DNA from: Streptomyces griseicoloratus | Lineage (GTDB): Bacteria > Actinomycetota > Actinomycetes > Streptomycetales > Streptomycetaceae | Assembly (NCBI RefSeq): GCF_014534645.1 | Contig: NZ_JACVQF010000030.1 | Location: 1-40,941 of the forward strand | Length of the DNA: 40,941 nt | Direction of reading: 5' to 3' | In this document: positions 32,617-39,572 of the stretch, one piece after another | How positions within the stretch are numbered: position 1 is the first letter of the stretch | How the letters are laid out: the number at the start of each line of letters is the position of its first letter | Position numbers and translations under genes: made by a program | Notes under the pieces: model-generated | What the model saw: the letters and a program-made list of their open reading frames with translations, nothing else | Databases searched by the model: none | Told to the model about the DNA's origin: nothing

Positions 32617-33402
32617 GTGAAGATCGCGCTCATGGACTCCGGAATCGGTCTGCTGGCGGCCACCGCCGCGGTACGGCGCCTGCGGCCGGACGCCGATCTC
32701 GTCCTCTCCCTCGACCCCGACGGCATGCCGTGGGGACCACGGACACCCCAGGACCTCACCGAGCGTGCCCTCGCCGTGGCCGAGGCCGCCGCCGCGCACC
32801 GGCCGGACGCCCTGATCGTCGGCTGCAACACCGCGACCGTGCACGCGCTGCCCGCGCTGCGCGACCTGCTGGAGCCGGCCCTGCCGGTCATCGGCACCGT
32901 CCCGGCGATCAAGCCGGCCGCGGCCGGAGGCGGCCCCCTCGCGATCTGGGCGACGCCGGCCACCACCGGCAGCCCGTACCAGCGCGGTCTCATCGAGGAG
33001 TTCGCCGACGGCACCAAGGTCACCGAGGTGCCCTGCCCCGGGCTCGCCGAGGCCGTCGAGCACGCGGACGAGCCGGCGATCGACGCCGCCGTCGCGGCGG
33101 CGGCCGCACTCACCCCCGACGACGTGACGACCGTCGTCCTGGGCTGCACGCACTACGAGCTGGTCGCCGAGCGCATCCGTGCCGCCGTGCAGCGCCCGGG
33201 CTTCCCGCCCCTCGTGCTGCACGGCTCCGCCGGCGCCGTCGCCGCACAGGCGCTGCGCCGGATCGGCGCCGAGCCCGAGCCCGGAGCCCCGGCCGACGGC
33301 ACCCTGACCGTGCTGCTGAGCGGACGGGAGGGCGCACTGCCCGCGCCCGCCCTGGCCTACGAGGAGGGCCGGCTCCTGAGGGCGGTCAGCCCGGCCCGCT
33401 GA
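32617..33402 (+). CDS. glutamate racemase (MurI)-like protein
   Basis: A 261-residue Asp/Glu racemase that would supply D-glutamate for peptidoglycan. The two catalytic cysteines are in GCNTATVH (Cys70) and LGCTHYELV (Cys177); the phosphate-like substrate loop MDSGIG (Asp7, Ser8) starts the protein. The usual DTxxxPYG block is present as LDPDGMPWGP, a divergent form, so it may be a paralogue with altered specificity. GTG at 32617 can be read either with AAGGTGG as ribosome site or as leaderless, with TAAGGT (32605-32610) as -10. Divergent from the HpnB-like gene. Confidence 0.85.
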   Translation: MKIALMDSGIGLLAATAAVRRLRPDADLVLSLDPDGMPWGPRTPQDLTERALAVAEAAAAHRPDALIVGCNTATVHALPALRDLLEPALPVIGTVPAIKPAAAGGGPLAIWATPATTGSPYQRGLIEEFADGTKVTEVPCPGLAEAVEHADEPAIDAAVAAAAALTPDDVTTVVLGCTHYELVAERIRAAVQRPGFPPLVLHGSAGAVAAQALRRIGAEPEPGAPADGTLTVLLSGREGALPAPALAYEEGRLLRAVSPAR

Positions 33403-33494
33403 CCGCCGGCCCCGTCCGGCGCCGCCCGTCACGGCGCGCACCCGGTCGGCCCAGTCACCCTCCGCCACGAGGTACCCGCGCAGCGAAACCTGAG

Positions 33495-33500
33495 TAGTCT
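33495..33500 (+). promoter_or_regulatory. -10 element for a probably leaderless transcript
   Basis: TAGTCT ends 7 bases before the ATG at 33508, the distance normally separating a -10 from the transcript start. No ribosome-binding site lies between (CTTAGCC). A -35 is not recognisable. Confidence 0.45.
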
Positions 33501-33507
33501 CTTAGCC

Positions 33508-34050
33508 ATGAGGCATCGCCACGGCGAGAGCGCCCCGCATCCGGACGTCTGGACCGGACGTGCCACCAACCGCGTCCAGTGGCTGCTGGCGCTGATCGGC
33601 GCCGCCTGTCTGGCGCTCGGCATCACGCTGGCCGTCGACTCGGCCTGGGAATCGGGCATCGCCCCGCTCGTCATGGCGGTCGTCGGCTGCATCGCCGCCG
33701 GACTGCTGGTCCTCTTCGGCACGCTGGCGTTCGTGCACGTCGCGCTGAGAGTCGACCAGGAGTGCCTCGAAGTGCGCTGCGGCCACATCGGCGTGCCCCG
33801 CCGCCGCATCCCGCTCTCCCACGTCGCCGGAGCCGAGTTCACCCCGCACGTCACTCCGCGCCACTGGGGCGGCTGGGGCTACCGCTGGCGCCCCGAGAAG
33901 GGCACCGCCGTCGTCGTACGGCGCGGCGAGGGCGTGATCCTGCGGCTCTGGGACGGCCACACCTTCACGATCACCGTGGACGACGCGGAGGCGGCCGTAC
34001 AGGTCATCAAGGACCGCCTGCGCCCGAAGTCCCCCGGCCCGGCCCACTGA
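33508..34050 (+). CDS. two-helix membrane protein with a PH-like C-terminal domain
   Basis: A 180-residue protein: a hydrophilic start (about 25 residues), two adjacent membrane helices (VQWLLALIGAACLALGITLA and APLVMAVVGCIAAGLLVLFG), then a beta-rich cytoplasmic domain with VDQECLEVRCGHIGVPRRRI, GYRWRPEKGTAVVVRRG and FTITVDDAEAAVQVIKDRL. The layout is that of small bPH/DUF3093-like membrane proteins of actinobacteria; function unknown. The start ATG 33508 has no ribosome site but a -10-like TAGTCT 7 bases upstream. It stands alone, 105 bp after the racemase gene. Confidence 0.85.
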   Translation: MRHRHGESAPHPDVWTGRATNRVQWLLALIGAACLALGITLAVDSAWESGIAPLVMAVVGCIAAGLLVLFGTLAFVHVALRVDQECLEVRCGHIGVPRRRIPLSHVAGAEFTPHVTPRHWGGWGYRWRPEKGTAVVVRRGEGVILRLWDGHTFTITVDDAEAAVQVIKDRLRPKSPGPAH

Positions 34051-34449
34051 GCCACCGGCGCGGCCGGTCACGGGTAGCCGGTCGCCGGGCCACCGTGCCC
34101 CGGCCGCCCGCGCGGGCGGCTCCTCCGTGAGCGGGCGGGCGGCGGCCGCCTCCGCCACCTCCACCGCGCCGCGTCCGCGGTCGGCCGCCTCCGGACCGCC
34201 TCCGGCCGTCGTCCCTCTCGCACCCGTACGCGTCCCGCGCCGCGTCCCGCCCGGCCCCGACGGGCCCCGCCGCCCGGCTCGTCCGGGCCGTACGACCGGG
34301 GCTGCGGCACACCGCAACGACCGGTCGGCGGATCGGGGACGGCTCGGAACGCGGTTGTGCCGAAACGATGCGGCACGGGTCCGCCGCGCACGCTGCCGGC
34401 CCGCGGACCGCGCTGTCGGCGGCAAAGTCACTCGCCGTACACTCCCCGG
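34051..34449. other. intergenic region upstream of lnt
   Basis: About 400 bp without a supported gene: translated frames are Arg/Pro-rich and biased like noise. Near its 3' end (34438-34443) TACACT lies 6 bases before the GTG of lnt. I see no terminator with a T-run and no RNA gene. Confidence 0.5.
34438..34443 (+). promoter_or_regulatory. -10 element for a probably leaderless lnt transcript
   Basis: TACACT followed by CCCCGG and the GTG at 34450. The 6-base gap fits transcription starting on or next to the start codon; no ribosome-binding sequence can fit between. Confidence 0.45.
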
Positions 34450-36063
34450 GTGACCGTCACCGCAACCTCCGTCGGAGAGTCGGACGAGCTGAAGCCGCGG
34501 ACCGCGCCCGCGTCGGGCGCCGCCGCGCGGCTCATGCGTCTCCTCCCGGCCGCCGCGGCCGCGCTCTCCGGAGTGCTGCTCTACGTCAGCTTCCCGCCAC
34601 GCACCCTGTGGTGGCTGGCCCTGCCCGCCTTCGCCGTCTTCGGGTGGGTACTGCGCGGACGCGGCTGGAAGGCGGGCCTCGGCCTCGGCTACCTCTTCGG
34701 CCTCGGCTTCCTGCTGCCACTGCTGGTGTGGACCGGCGTGGAGGTGGGCCCCGGACCCTGGCTGGCCCTGGTCGCCATCGAGGCGGTCTTCGTCGCCCTG
34801 GTCGGCGCGGGCGTCGCCGCCGTGTCCAGGCTGCCCGCCTGGCCGGTGTGGGCGGCGGCGGTGTGGATCGCCGGGGAGGCCGCACGCGCGCGCGTGCCGT
34901 TCAGCGGCTTCCCCTGGGGCAAGATCGCGTTCGGGCAGGCGGACGGCGTGTTCCTCCCGCTCGCCGCGCTCGGCGGCACACCCGTACTCGGCTTCGCGGT
35001 CGTCCTGTGCGGCTTCGCCCTGTACGACGTCGTACGCCTGGCCGTCCGGGCACGGCGCACCCGCACCGTGCGGCGGGGCGCGGCGGCAGCGGCCCTGCTC
35101 GGCGTGGCCGTACCCGTCGTGGCCGCCGTGGCCGCCCGGCCGCTGGTCAGCAGCGCGGCGCAGGACGGCACCGCCACGGTCGCCGTCATCCAGGGCAACG
35201 TGCCCCGCGCGGGCCTCGACTTCAACTCCCAGCGACGGGCCGTCCTCGACTACCACGCGCGCGAGACGGAACGCCTGGCCGCCGAGGTGAAGGCCGGCAA
35301 GGCGGAACAGCCCGACTTCGTCCTGTGGCCGGAGAACTCCTCCGACATCGACCCGTTCGCCAACGCCGACGCCCGCCTCGTCATCGACCGGGCCGCCAGG
35401 GCGATCGGCGCCCCCATCTCCGTCGGCGGAGTCGTGGAGCGCGACGGCAAACTGTTCAACGAGCAGATCCTCTGGGACCCGGACAAGGGACCCGTCGACA
35501 CCTACGACAAGCGGCAGATCCAGCCGTTCGGCGAGTACCTCCCGCTGCGCCCGCTCATCGGGGCGATCAACGAGGACTGGACGTCGATGGTCCGCCAGGA
35601 CTTCAGCCGGGGCACCGAACCGGGCGTGTTCACCATGGCCGGCGCCCAGGTCGGTCTGGTCACCTGCTACGAGGCCGCCTTCGACTGGGCCGTGCGCTCC
35701 GAGGTCACCGACGGCGCCCGGATGATCTCCGTGCCGAGCAACAACGCGACCTTCGACCGCAGCGAGATGACCTACCAGCAGCTCGCCATGTCCCGCATCC
35801 GCGCCGTCGAGCACAGCCGGACGGTCACCGTGCCGGTGACCAGCGGCGTCAGCGCGATCATCATGCCGGACGGCAGGATCACGCAGCGCACCGGCATGTT
35901 CGTGGCGGACTCCCTGGTCCAGGAGGTGCCGCTGCGCTCCTCCCGGACGCCGGCCACGGAGCTGGGCGTGGCGCCGGAGATCGCCCTGGTGCTCGTCGCG
36001 GCGGGCGGGCTCGGCTGGGCCGTCGGCGCGGGTGTGCGCGGGCGACGCGCCGGTGACGTGTAG
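34450..36063 (+). CDS. lnt: apolipoprotein N-acyltransferase
   Basis: A 537-residue membrane enzyme that transfers an acyl chain from phospholipid to the N-terminal cysteine of lipoproteins. About six N-terminal helices span residues 30-235, followed by a nitrilase-like extracytoplasmic domain with triad Glu295 (LWPENSSD), Lys354 (YDKRQIQPFGEYLP) and Cys406 (LVTCYEAAF), and a last C-terminal helix (IALVLVAAGGLGWAVGAGV). The Lys-Cys spacing equals that of the E. coli enzyme (335/387). No DPM1-type domain is fused, unlike some mycobacterial forms. Streptomyces often carries two lnt genes; which one this is cannot be told here. Confidence 0.93.
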   Translation: MTVTATSVGESDELKPRTAPASGAAARLMRLLPAAAAALSGVLLYVSFPPRTLWWLALPAFAVFGWVLRGRGWKAGLGLGYLFGLGFLLPLLVWTGVEVGPGPWLALVAIEAVFVALVGAGVAAVSRLPAWPVWAAAVWIAGEAARARVPFSGFPWGKIAFGQADGVFLPLAALGGTPVLGFAVVLCGFALYDVVRLAVRARRTRTVRRGAAAAALLGVAVPVVAAVAARPLVSSAAQDGTATVAVIQGNVPRAGLDFNSQRRAVLDYHARETERLAAEVKAGKAEQPDFVLWPENSSDIDPFANADARLVIDRAARAIGAPISVGGVVERDGKLFNEQILWDPDKGPVDTYDKRQIQPFGEYLPLRPLIGAINEDWTSMVRQDFSRGTEPGVFTMAGAQVGLVTCYEAAFDWAVRSEVTDGARMISVPSNNATFDRSEMTYQQLAMSRIRAVEHSRTVTVPVTSGVSAIIMPDGRITQRTGMFVADSLVQEVPLRSSRTPATELGVAPEIALVLVAAGGLGWAVGAGVRGRRAGDV

Positions 36064-36118
36064 CCGTACGCCCGTCCCACGCCCCTCGGCAGCGCCGGGA
36101 GCGGCCCGACCGGCCCGT

Positions 36119-36124
36119 TAGGGT
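36119..36124 (+). promoter_or_regulatory. -10 element for a probably leaderless Nudix transcript
   Basis: TAGGGT is followed by CGGACGC and the ATG at 36132. Seven bases leave no room for a leader with a ribosome site, and none is seen upstream. Confidence 0.5.
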
Positions 36125-36131
36125 CGGACGC

Positions 36132-36611
36132 ATGCCTACTCCCGACTTCATCCACACCATCCGTGCCTCGGCCGGCCGGCAGCTCCTGTGGCTCCCCGGA
36201 GTCACCGCTGTCGTCTTCGACGACCAGGGCAGAGTGCTCCTGGGCCGGCGGTCCGACACGCGGCGGTGGTCGCTGATCGGCGGTATCCCGGAACCGGGGG
36301 AGCAGCCCGCCGTCTGCGCCGTGCGCGAGGTGGAGGAGGAGACCGCCGTGCGCTGCGTCGTGGAGCGGGTGATCCTCGTCCAGGCGCTGAAGCCGGTCAC
36401 GTACGAGAACGGTGACGTGTGCCAGTTCATGGACATCACGTTCCGCTGCCGGGCCGTCGGCGGCGAGGCGCGGGTCAACGACGACGAGTCGCTCGACGTG
36501 GACTGGTTCGAGGTGGACTCCCTGCCGGACCTGGACGAGTTCGGGGTGTTCCGGATCAAGCAGGCGCTGTCCGACGCCCCCACATGGTTCGACCCCACTG
36601 GTTCCAGCTGA
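36132..36611 (+). CDS. Nudix hydrolase
   Basis: A 159-residue pyrophosphohydrolase acting on nucleoside diphosphate derivatives. The Nudix box is GGIPEPGEQPAVCAVREVEE then ETAVR, matching G-x5-E-x7-REUxEE, with Thr where the consensus has Gly. The N-terminus GVTAVVFDDQGRVLLGRRSD and the C-terminal DVDWFEVDSLPDLDEF are standard strands and helix. It lies 68 bp after lnt on the same strand and 54 bp before the dehydrogenase gene, but each has its own -10-like element. Substrate cannot be assigned; NUDT1-like or sugar-nucleotide roles are possible. Confidence 0.9.
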   Translation: MPTPDFIHTIRASAGRQLLWLPGVTAVVFDDQGRVLLGRRSDTRRWSLIGGIPEPGEQPAVCAVREVEEETAVRCVVERVILVQALKPVTYENGDVCQFMDITFRCRAVGGEARVNDDESLDVDWFEVDSLPDLDEFGVFRIKQALSDAPTWFDPTGSS

Positions 36612-36653
36612 ACTATGGGGCGTGCCCACATGGGGTGCGGGGCGGGGGCTGCC

Positions 36654-36659
36654 TAGGGT
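36654..36659 (+). promoter_or_regulatory. -10 element for a probably leaderless dehydrogenase transcript
   Basis: TAGGGT followed by CGGGAC and the ATG at 36666, a 6-base gap. The same TAGGGTCGG string precedes the Nudix start codon. No -35 is evident. Confidence 0.5.
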
Positions 36660-36665
36660 CGGGAC

Positions 36666-37466
36666 ATGACCTCGCCCAGCGTCCCCCCGGCACCCCACGC
36701 CCCCTCGCTCGACCTCGACGGCCGCACCGCCCTCGTCACCGGCGCCGCCGGCGGTATCGGCGGCGCCTGCGCCCTGCGGCTGGCCGCCGCCGGAGCCAAG
36801 GTCAGAGCGGTCGACCGGGACGCCGCCGGCCTCGACGCCCTCGCCGAGCGCGCCGCGGACCTCGCGGGCACCGTCGAACCGCACGTCCTGGACCTGACCG
36901 ACCTGGACGCCGCGGAACTCGCCGCCGCCGGCACCGACGTCCTGGTCAACAACGCAGGACTGCAGCTCGTGCGCCCCCTGGAGGACTTCCCGCCGGACGT
37001 CTTCCACACCGTGCTCACCGTGATGCTGGAGGCGCCCTTCCGCCTCATCCGCGGCGCCCTGCCCCACATGTACGGGCAGGGCTGGGGCCGCATCGTCAAC
37101 ATCTCCTCCGTCCACGGCCTGCGCGCCAGCGCCTACAAGGCGGCCTACGTGTCCGCCAAGCACGGACTGGAGGGGCTGTCCAAGACCGCCGCCCTCGAAG
37201 GAGCCGCACACGGGGTCACCTCCAACTGCGTCAACCCCTCCTACGTACGCACCCCGCTGGTGGAGCGGCAGATCGCCGACCAGGCACGGGCCCACGGCAT
37301 CCCCGAGGAGCAGGTGCTGACGGACGTGCTGCTGCGGGACAGCGCCGTGCGGCGGCTCATCGAACCCGAGGAGGTCGCCGAGGCCGTGGCGTACCTCTGC
37401 AGCCCGCCGGCGTCCTTCGTCACCGGCACCTCGCTCGTCCTGGACGGCGGGTGGACCGCGCACTGA
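36666..37466 (+). CDS. short-chain dehydrogenase, 3-hydroxybutyrate dehydrogenase-like
   Basis: A 266-residue SDR. NAD-binding TGAAGGIGGACALRLA, NNAGLQLVRPLEDF, the catalytic Ser in NISSVHGLRAS and Tyr-x3-Lys in AAYVSAKHGLEG are complete. The C-terminal CVNPSYVRTPLVERQIADQA then RAHGIPEEQVLTDVLL is characteristic of D-3-hydroxybutyrate dehydrogenases, which oxidise 3-hydroxybutyrate to acetoacetate with NAD. It is followed 75 bp downstream by a GAF-PucR regulator and then a convergent MHS transporter, supporting an uptake and oxidation unit for hydroxybutyrate or a related acid (inference). Confidence 0.9.
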   Translation: MTSPSVPPAPHAPSLDLDGRTALVTGAAGGIGGACALRLAAAGAKVRAVDRDAAGLDALAERAADLAGTVEPHVLDLTDLDAAELAAAGTDVLVNNAGLQLVRPLEDFPPDVFHTVLTVMLEAPFRLIRGALPHMYGQGWGRIVNISSVHGLRASAYKAAYVSAKHGLEGLSKTAALEGAAHGVTSNCVNPSYVRTPLVERQIADQARAHGIPEEQVLTDVLLRDSAVRRLIEPEEVAEAVAYLCSPPASFVTGTSLVLDGGWTAH

Positions 37467-37541
37467 GCGGCAGCGGGGCCCCGGCCGCCGGGTTTTCCAC
37501 AGGGCTGCCGGGGCGGCCGTGCGATGAGGAATCCTGTGAGC

Positions 37542-39512
37542 ATGTCTCGCGATCACGTGCAGTCCGCCGAGCGCCCGGCCCACACCGCCGAAGCGGCGGC
37601 CGGCGATGCCGCCGCCCCGGTGCCGGCGGACGCCGAGGCGCCCTTCCTGGAGCTGCTGGCCAGGGGCGCCTCGGCCGACGCCTACGAGCAGCCGGTGCTG
37701 CTCGCCCGCGCGGAGGGGGCGCCCGCCGAGCGGATCGCCGCGCTCGAACGGGCCAAGCTGCTCGCGCTGCGCGTGCGCTCCGAGCTGGAGGGCCGGCGCC
37801 GGCGTGAGGCAGAACTGTCCGCCCTGTTCGAGACGGCCCACGACCTGGCCGGGCTGCGCGACCTGGACGCCGTGCTGCGGGCGATCGTGCAGCGCGCCCG
37901 CTCCCTGCTCGGCACCGACGTGGCATACCTGAGCCTCAACGACCCGGACCGCGGCGACACGTACATGCGCGTCACCGAGGGCTCGGTCGCGGCCCGCTTC
38001 CAGCAGCTGCGCCTCGGCATGGGGGAGGGCCTGGGCGGCCTGGTCGCCCAGACCGCCCGTCCCTACGTCACCGACGACTACTTCAAGGACGCCCGCTTCC
38101 AGCACACCAGCACCATCGACGCGGGCGTGCGGGACGAGGGGCTCGTCGCCATCCTCGGCGTGCCCCTGATGCTCGGGCACCACGTCATCGGCGTGCTGTT
38201 CGCCGCCGACCGGCGCGCCCGGGTCTTCGAACGGGAGCAGATCGCGCTGCTCGGCTCCTTCGCCGCCCTCGCCGCGGCCGCCATCGACACCGCCAACCTG
38301 CTCGCCGAGACCCGCTCGGCCCTCGCCGGACTGGAGCGGGCCAACGAGATCATCCGCGACCGCAGCGGCGTCATCGAGCGGGCCTCCGACGTCCACGACC
38401 GGCTCGCCGAACTCGTCCTGCGCGGCGGCGGGGTCCACGACGTGGCCGCCGCCGTGTCCCAGGTCCTCGACGGCACCGTCGACTTCACGGAGGCCGCCGC
38501 CGCACCGGCCGGCGCCCTGGAGGCGTCCCGCGCCGAAGGACACGCGGTGCGGCACGAGGACGACTGGATCGCCGCCGTCGCCGCCGGCGGCGAACTGCTC
38601 GGCGCACTCGTGCTGCGCGGCCACCCCGGGCTCGACCCCGTCGACCAGCGCACCCTGGAACGCGCCGCGATGGTCACCTCCCTGCTGCTGCTCGCCCGGC
38701 GGTCGGCCGCCGAGGCCGAACAGCGCGTCCGGGGCGAACTGCTCGACGACCTCCTCGACGCCCGCGACCGCGACCCGCGCCTGCTGCGCGAGCGCGCCGC
38801 CAGGCTGCGCGCCGACCTCGACGCCACCCACGTCGTGCTCGCGGCCCGCCTCGACGCCCCCGCAGCCGATGCCGAGCAGGAGGCGGACGCCCGCAGACGT
38901 CTGTGGGCCGCGGCCTCGCACCTCGCGGCGACCCGGCACGGCCTGGCCGCCGCCCGCGACGGGGGCACGGTACTGCTGCTGCCCCTCGGCGCCCGGGACG
39001 GCGCCGCGGACCTGGCCCGCCGCACCGCCCGGCACCTCGGCACGGCCGTCCACGAGGCCGTCACCGTCGGTGCCTCGGCCCCCGTGCGGGACCTCGTGGC
39101 CGATCCGGAAGCCGTGGCCGCCGGGTACACCGAGGCGAGACGGTGTCTGGACGCCCTGCGTCTGCTGGGCCGCTCCGGGGACGGCGCCGCCGCCGAGGAC
39201 TTCGGCTTCCTCGGACTGCTCCTGGCCGGGGACCGGGACATAGCGGGCTTCGTCGACCGCACCATCGGCCAGGTCGTGGCGTACGACGAGCGGCGCGGCA
39301 CCGAGCTGGTGCGCACCCTCGACGCGTACTTCGCCTGCGGGATGAGCCCCGCCCGCACCAAGGACGAGCTGCACGTCCACGTGAACACGGTCGCCCAGCG
39401 CCTGGAGCGGGTCGGCCGCCTCCTCGGCGAGGACTGGCAGAGCCCCGCACGCGTGCTGGAGATCCAACTCGCCCTGCGGCTGCACCGGTTGTCGGCGCCG
39501 GCACCGCGCTGA
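37542..39512 (+). CDS. GAF-domain PucR-type transcriptional regulator
   Basis: A 656-residue regulator. After a disordered start and a short coiled segment (RVRSELEGRRRREAELSALF), a GAF domain covers about residues 95-265 (LGTDVAYLSLNDPDRGDTYM, DEGLVAILGVPLMLGHHVIG then VLFAADRRARVFEREQ). A helical/GGDEF-like middle follows, and the C-terminus holds the PucR HTH: LDAYFACGMSPARTKDELHV then HVNTVAQRLERVGRLLGEDW. The GAF part probably binds a small organic acid. ATG 37542 is chosen (GAGGA 10 bases upstream); GTG 37536 and ATG 37524 are alternatives. It lies between the hydroxybutyrate dehydrogenase-like and transporter genes, its likely targets. Confidence 0.9.
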   Translation: MSRDHVQSAERPAHTAEAAAGDAAAPVPADAEAPFLELLARGASADAYEQPVLLARAEGAPAERIAALERAKLLALRVRSELEGRRRREAELSALFETAHDLAGLRDLDAVLRAIVQRARSLLGTDVAYLSLNDPDRGDTYMRVTEGSVAARFQQLRLGMGEGLGGLVAQTARPYVTDDYFKDARFQHTSTIDAGVRDEGLVAILGVPLMLGHHVIGVLFAADRRARVFEREQIALLGSFAALAAAAIDTANLLAETRSALAGLERANEIIRDRSGVIERASDVHDRLAELVLRGGGVHDVAAAVSQVLDGTVDFTEAAAAPAGALEASRAEGHAVRHEDDWIAAVAAGGELLGALVLRGHPGLDPVDQRTLERAAMVTSLLLLARRSAAEAEQRVRGELLDDLLDARDRDPRLLRERAARLRADLDATHVVLAARLDAPAADAEQEADARRRLWAAASHLAATRHGLAAARDGGTVLLLPLGARDGAADLARRTARHLGTAVHEAVTVGASAPVRDLVADPEAVAAGYTEARRCLDALRLLGRSGDGAAAEDFGFLGLLLAGDRDIAGFVDRTIGQVVAYDERRGTELVRTLDAYFACGMSPARTKDELHVHVNTVAQRLERVGRLLGEDWQSPARVLEIQLALRLHRLSAPAPR

Positions 39513-39528
39513 CCCCCGTACGCGGGGC

Positions 39529-39557
39529 GGCCCCCGTAGGCGCGGCGTACGGGGGCC
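39529..39557. terminator. bidirectional hairpin terminator between convergent genes
   Basis: GGCCCCCGTA (39529-39538) and TACGGGGGCC (39548-39557) are perfect 10-base inverted repeats with a 9-base loop, placed in the 60-bp gap between the convergent regulator and transporter genes. A second, partly overlapping pair, CCCCCGTACG and CGTACGGGGG, could form an alternative stem. No T-run, as is common in Streptomyces. Confidence 0.75.
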
Positions 39558-39572
39558 GGTGGCGGGCCGTGC

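Noticed and set aside
35772-39485. A more than 1,200-codon minus-strand open frame across lnt, Nudix, SDR and the PucR regulator
   Set aside because: It crosses several well-supported plus-strand genes and intergenic gaps and shows no recognisable protein segment.
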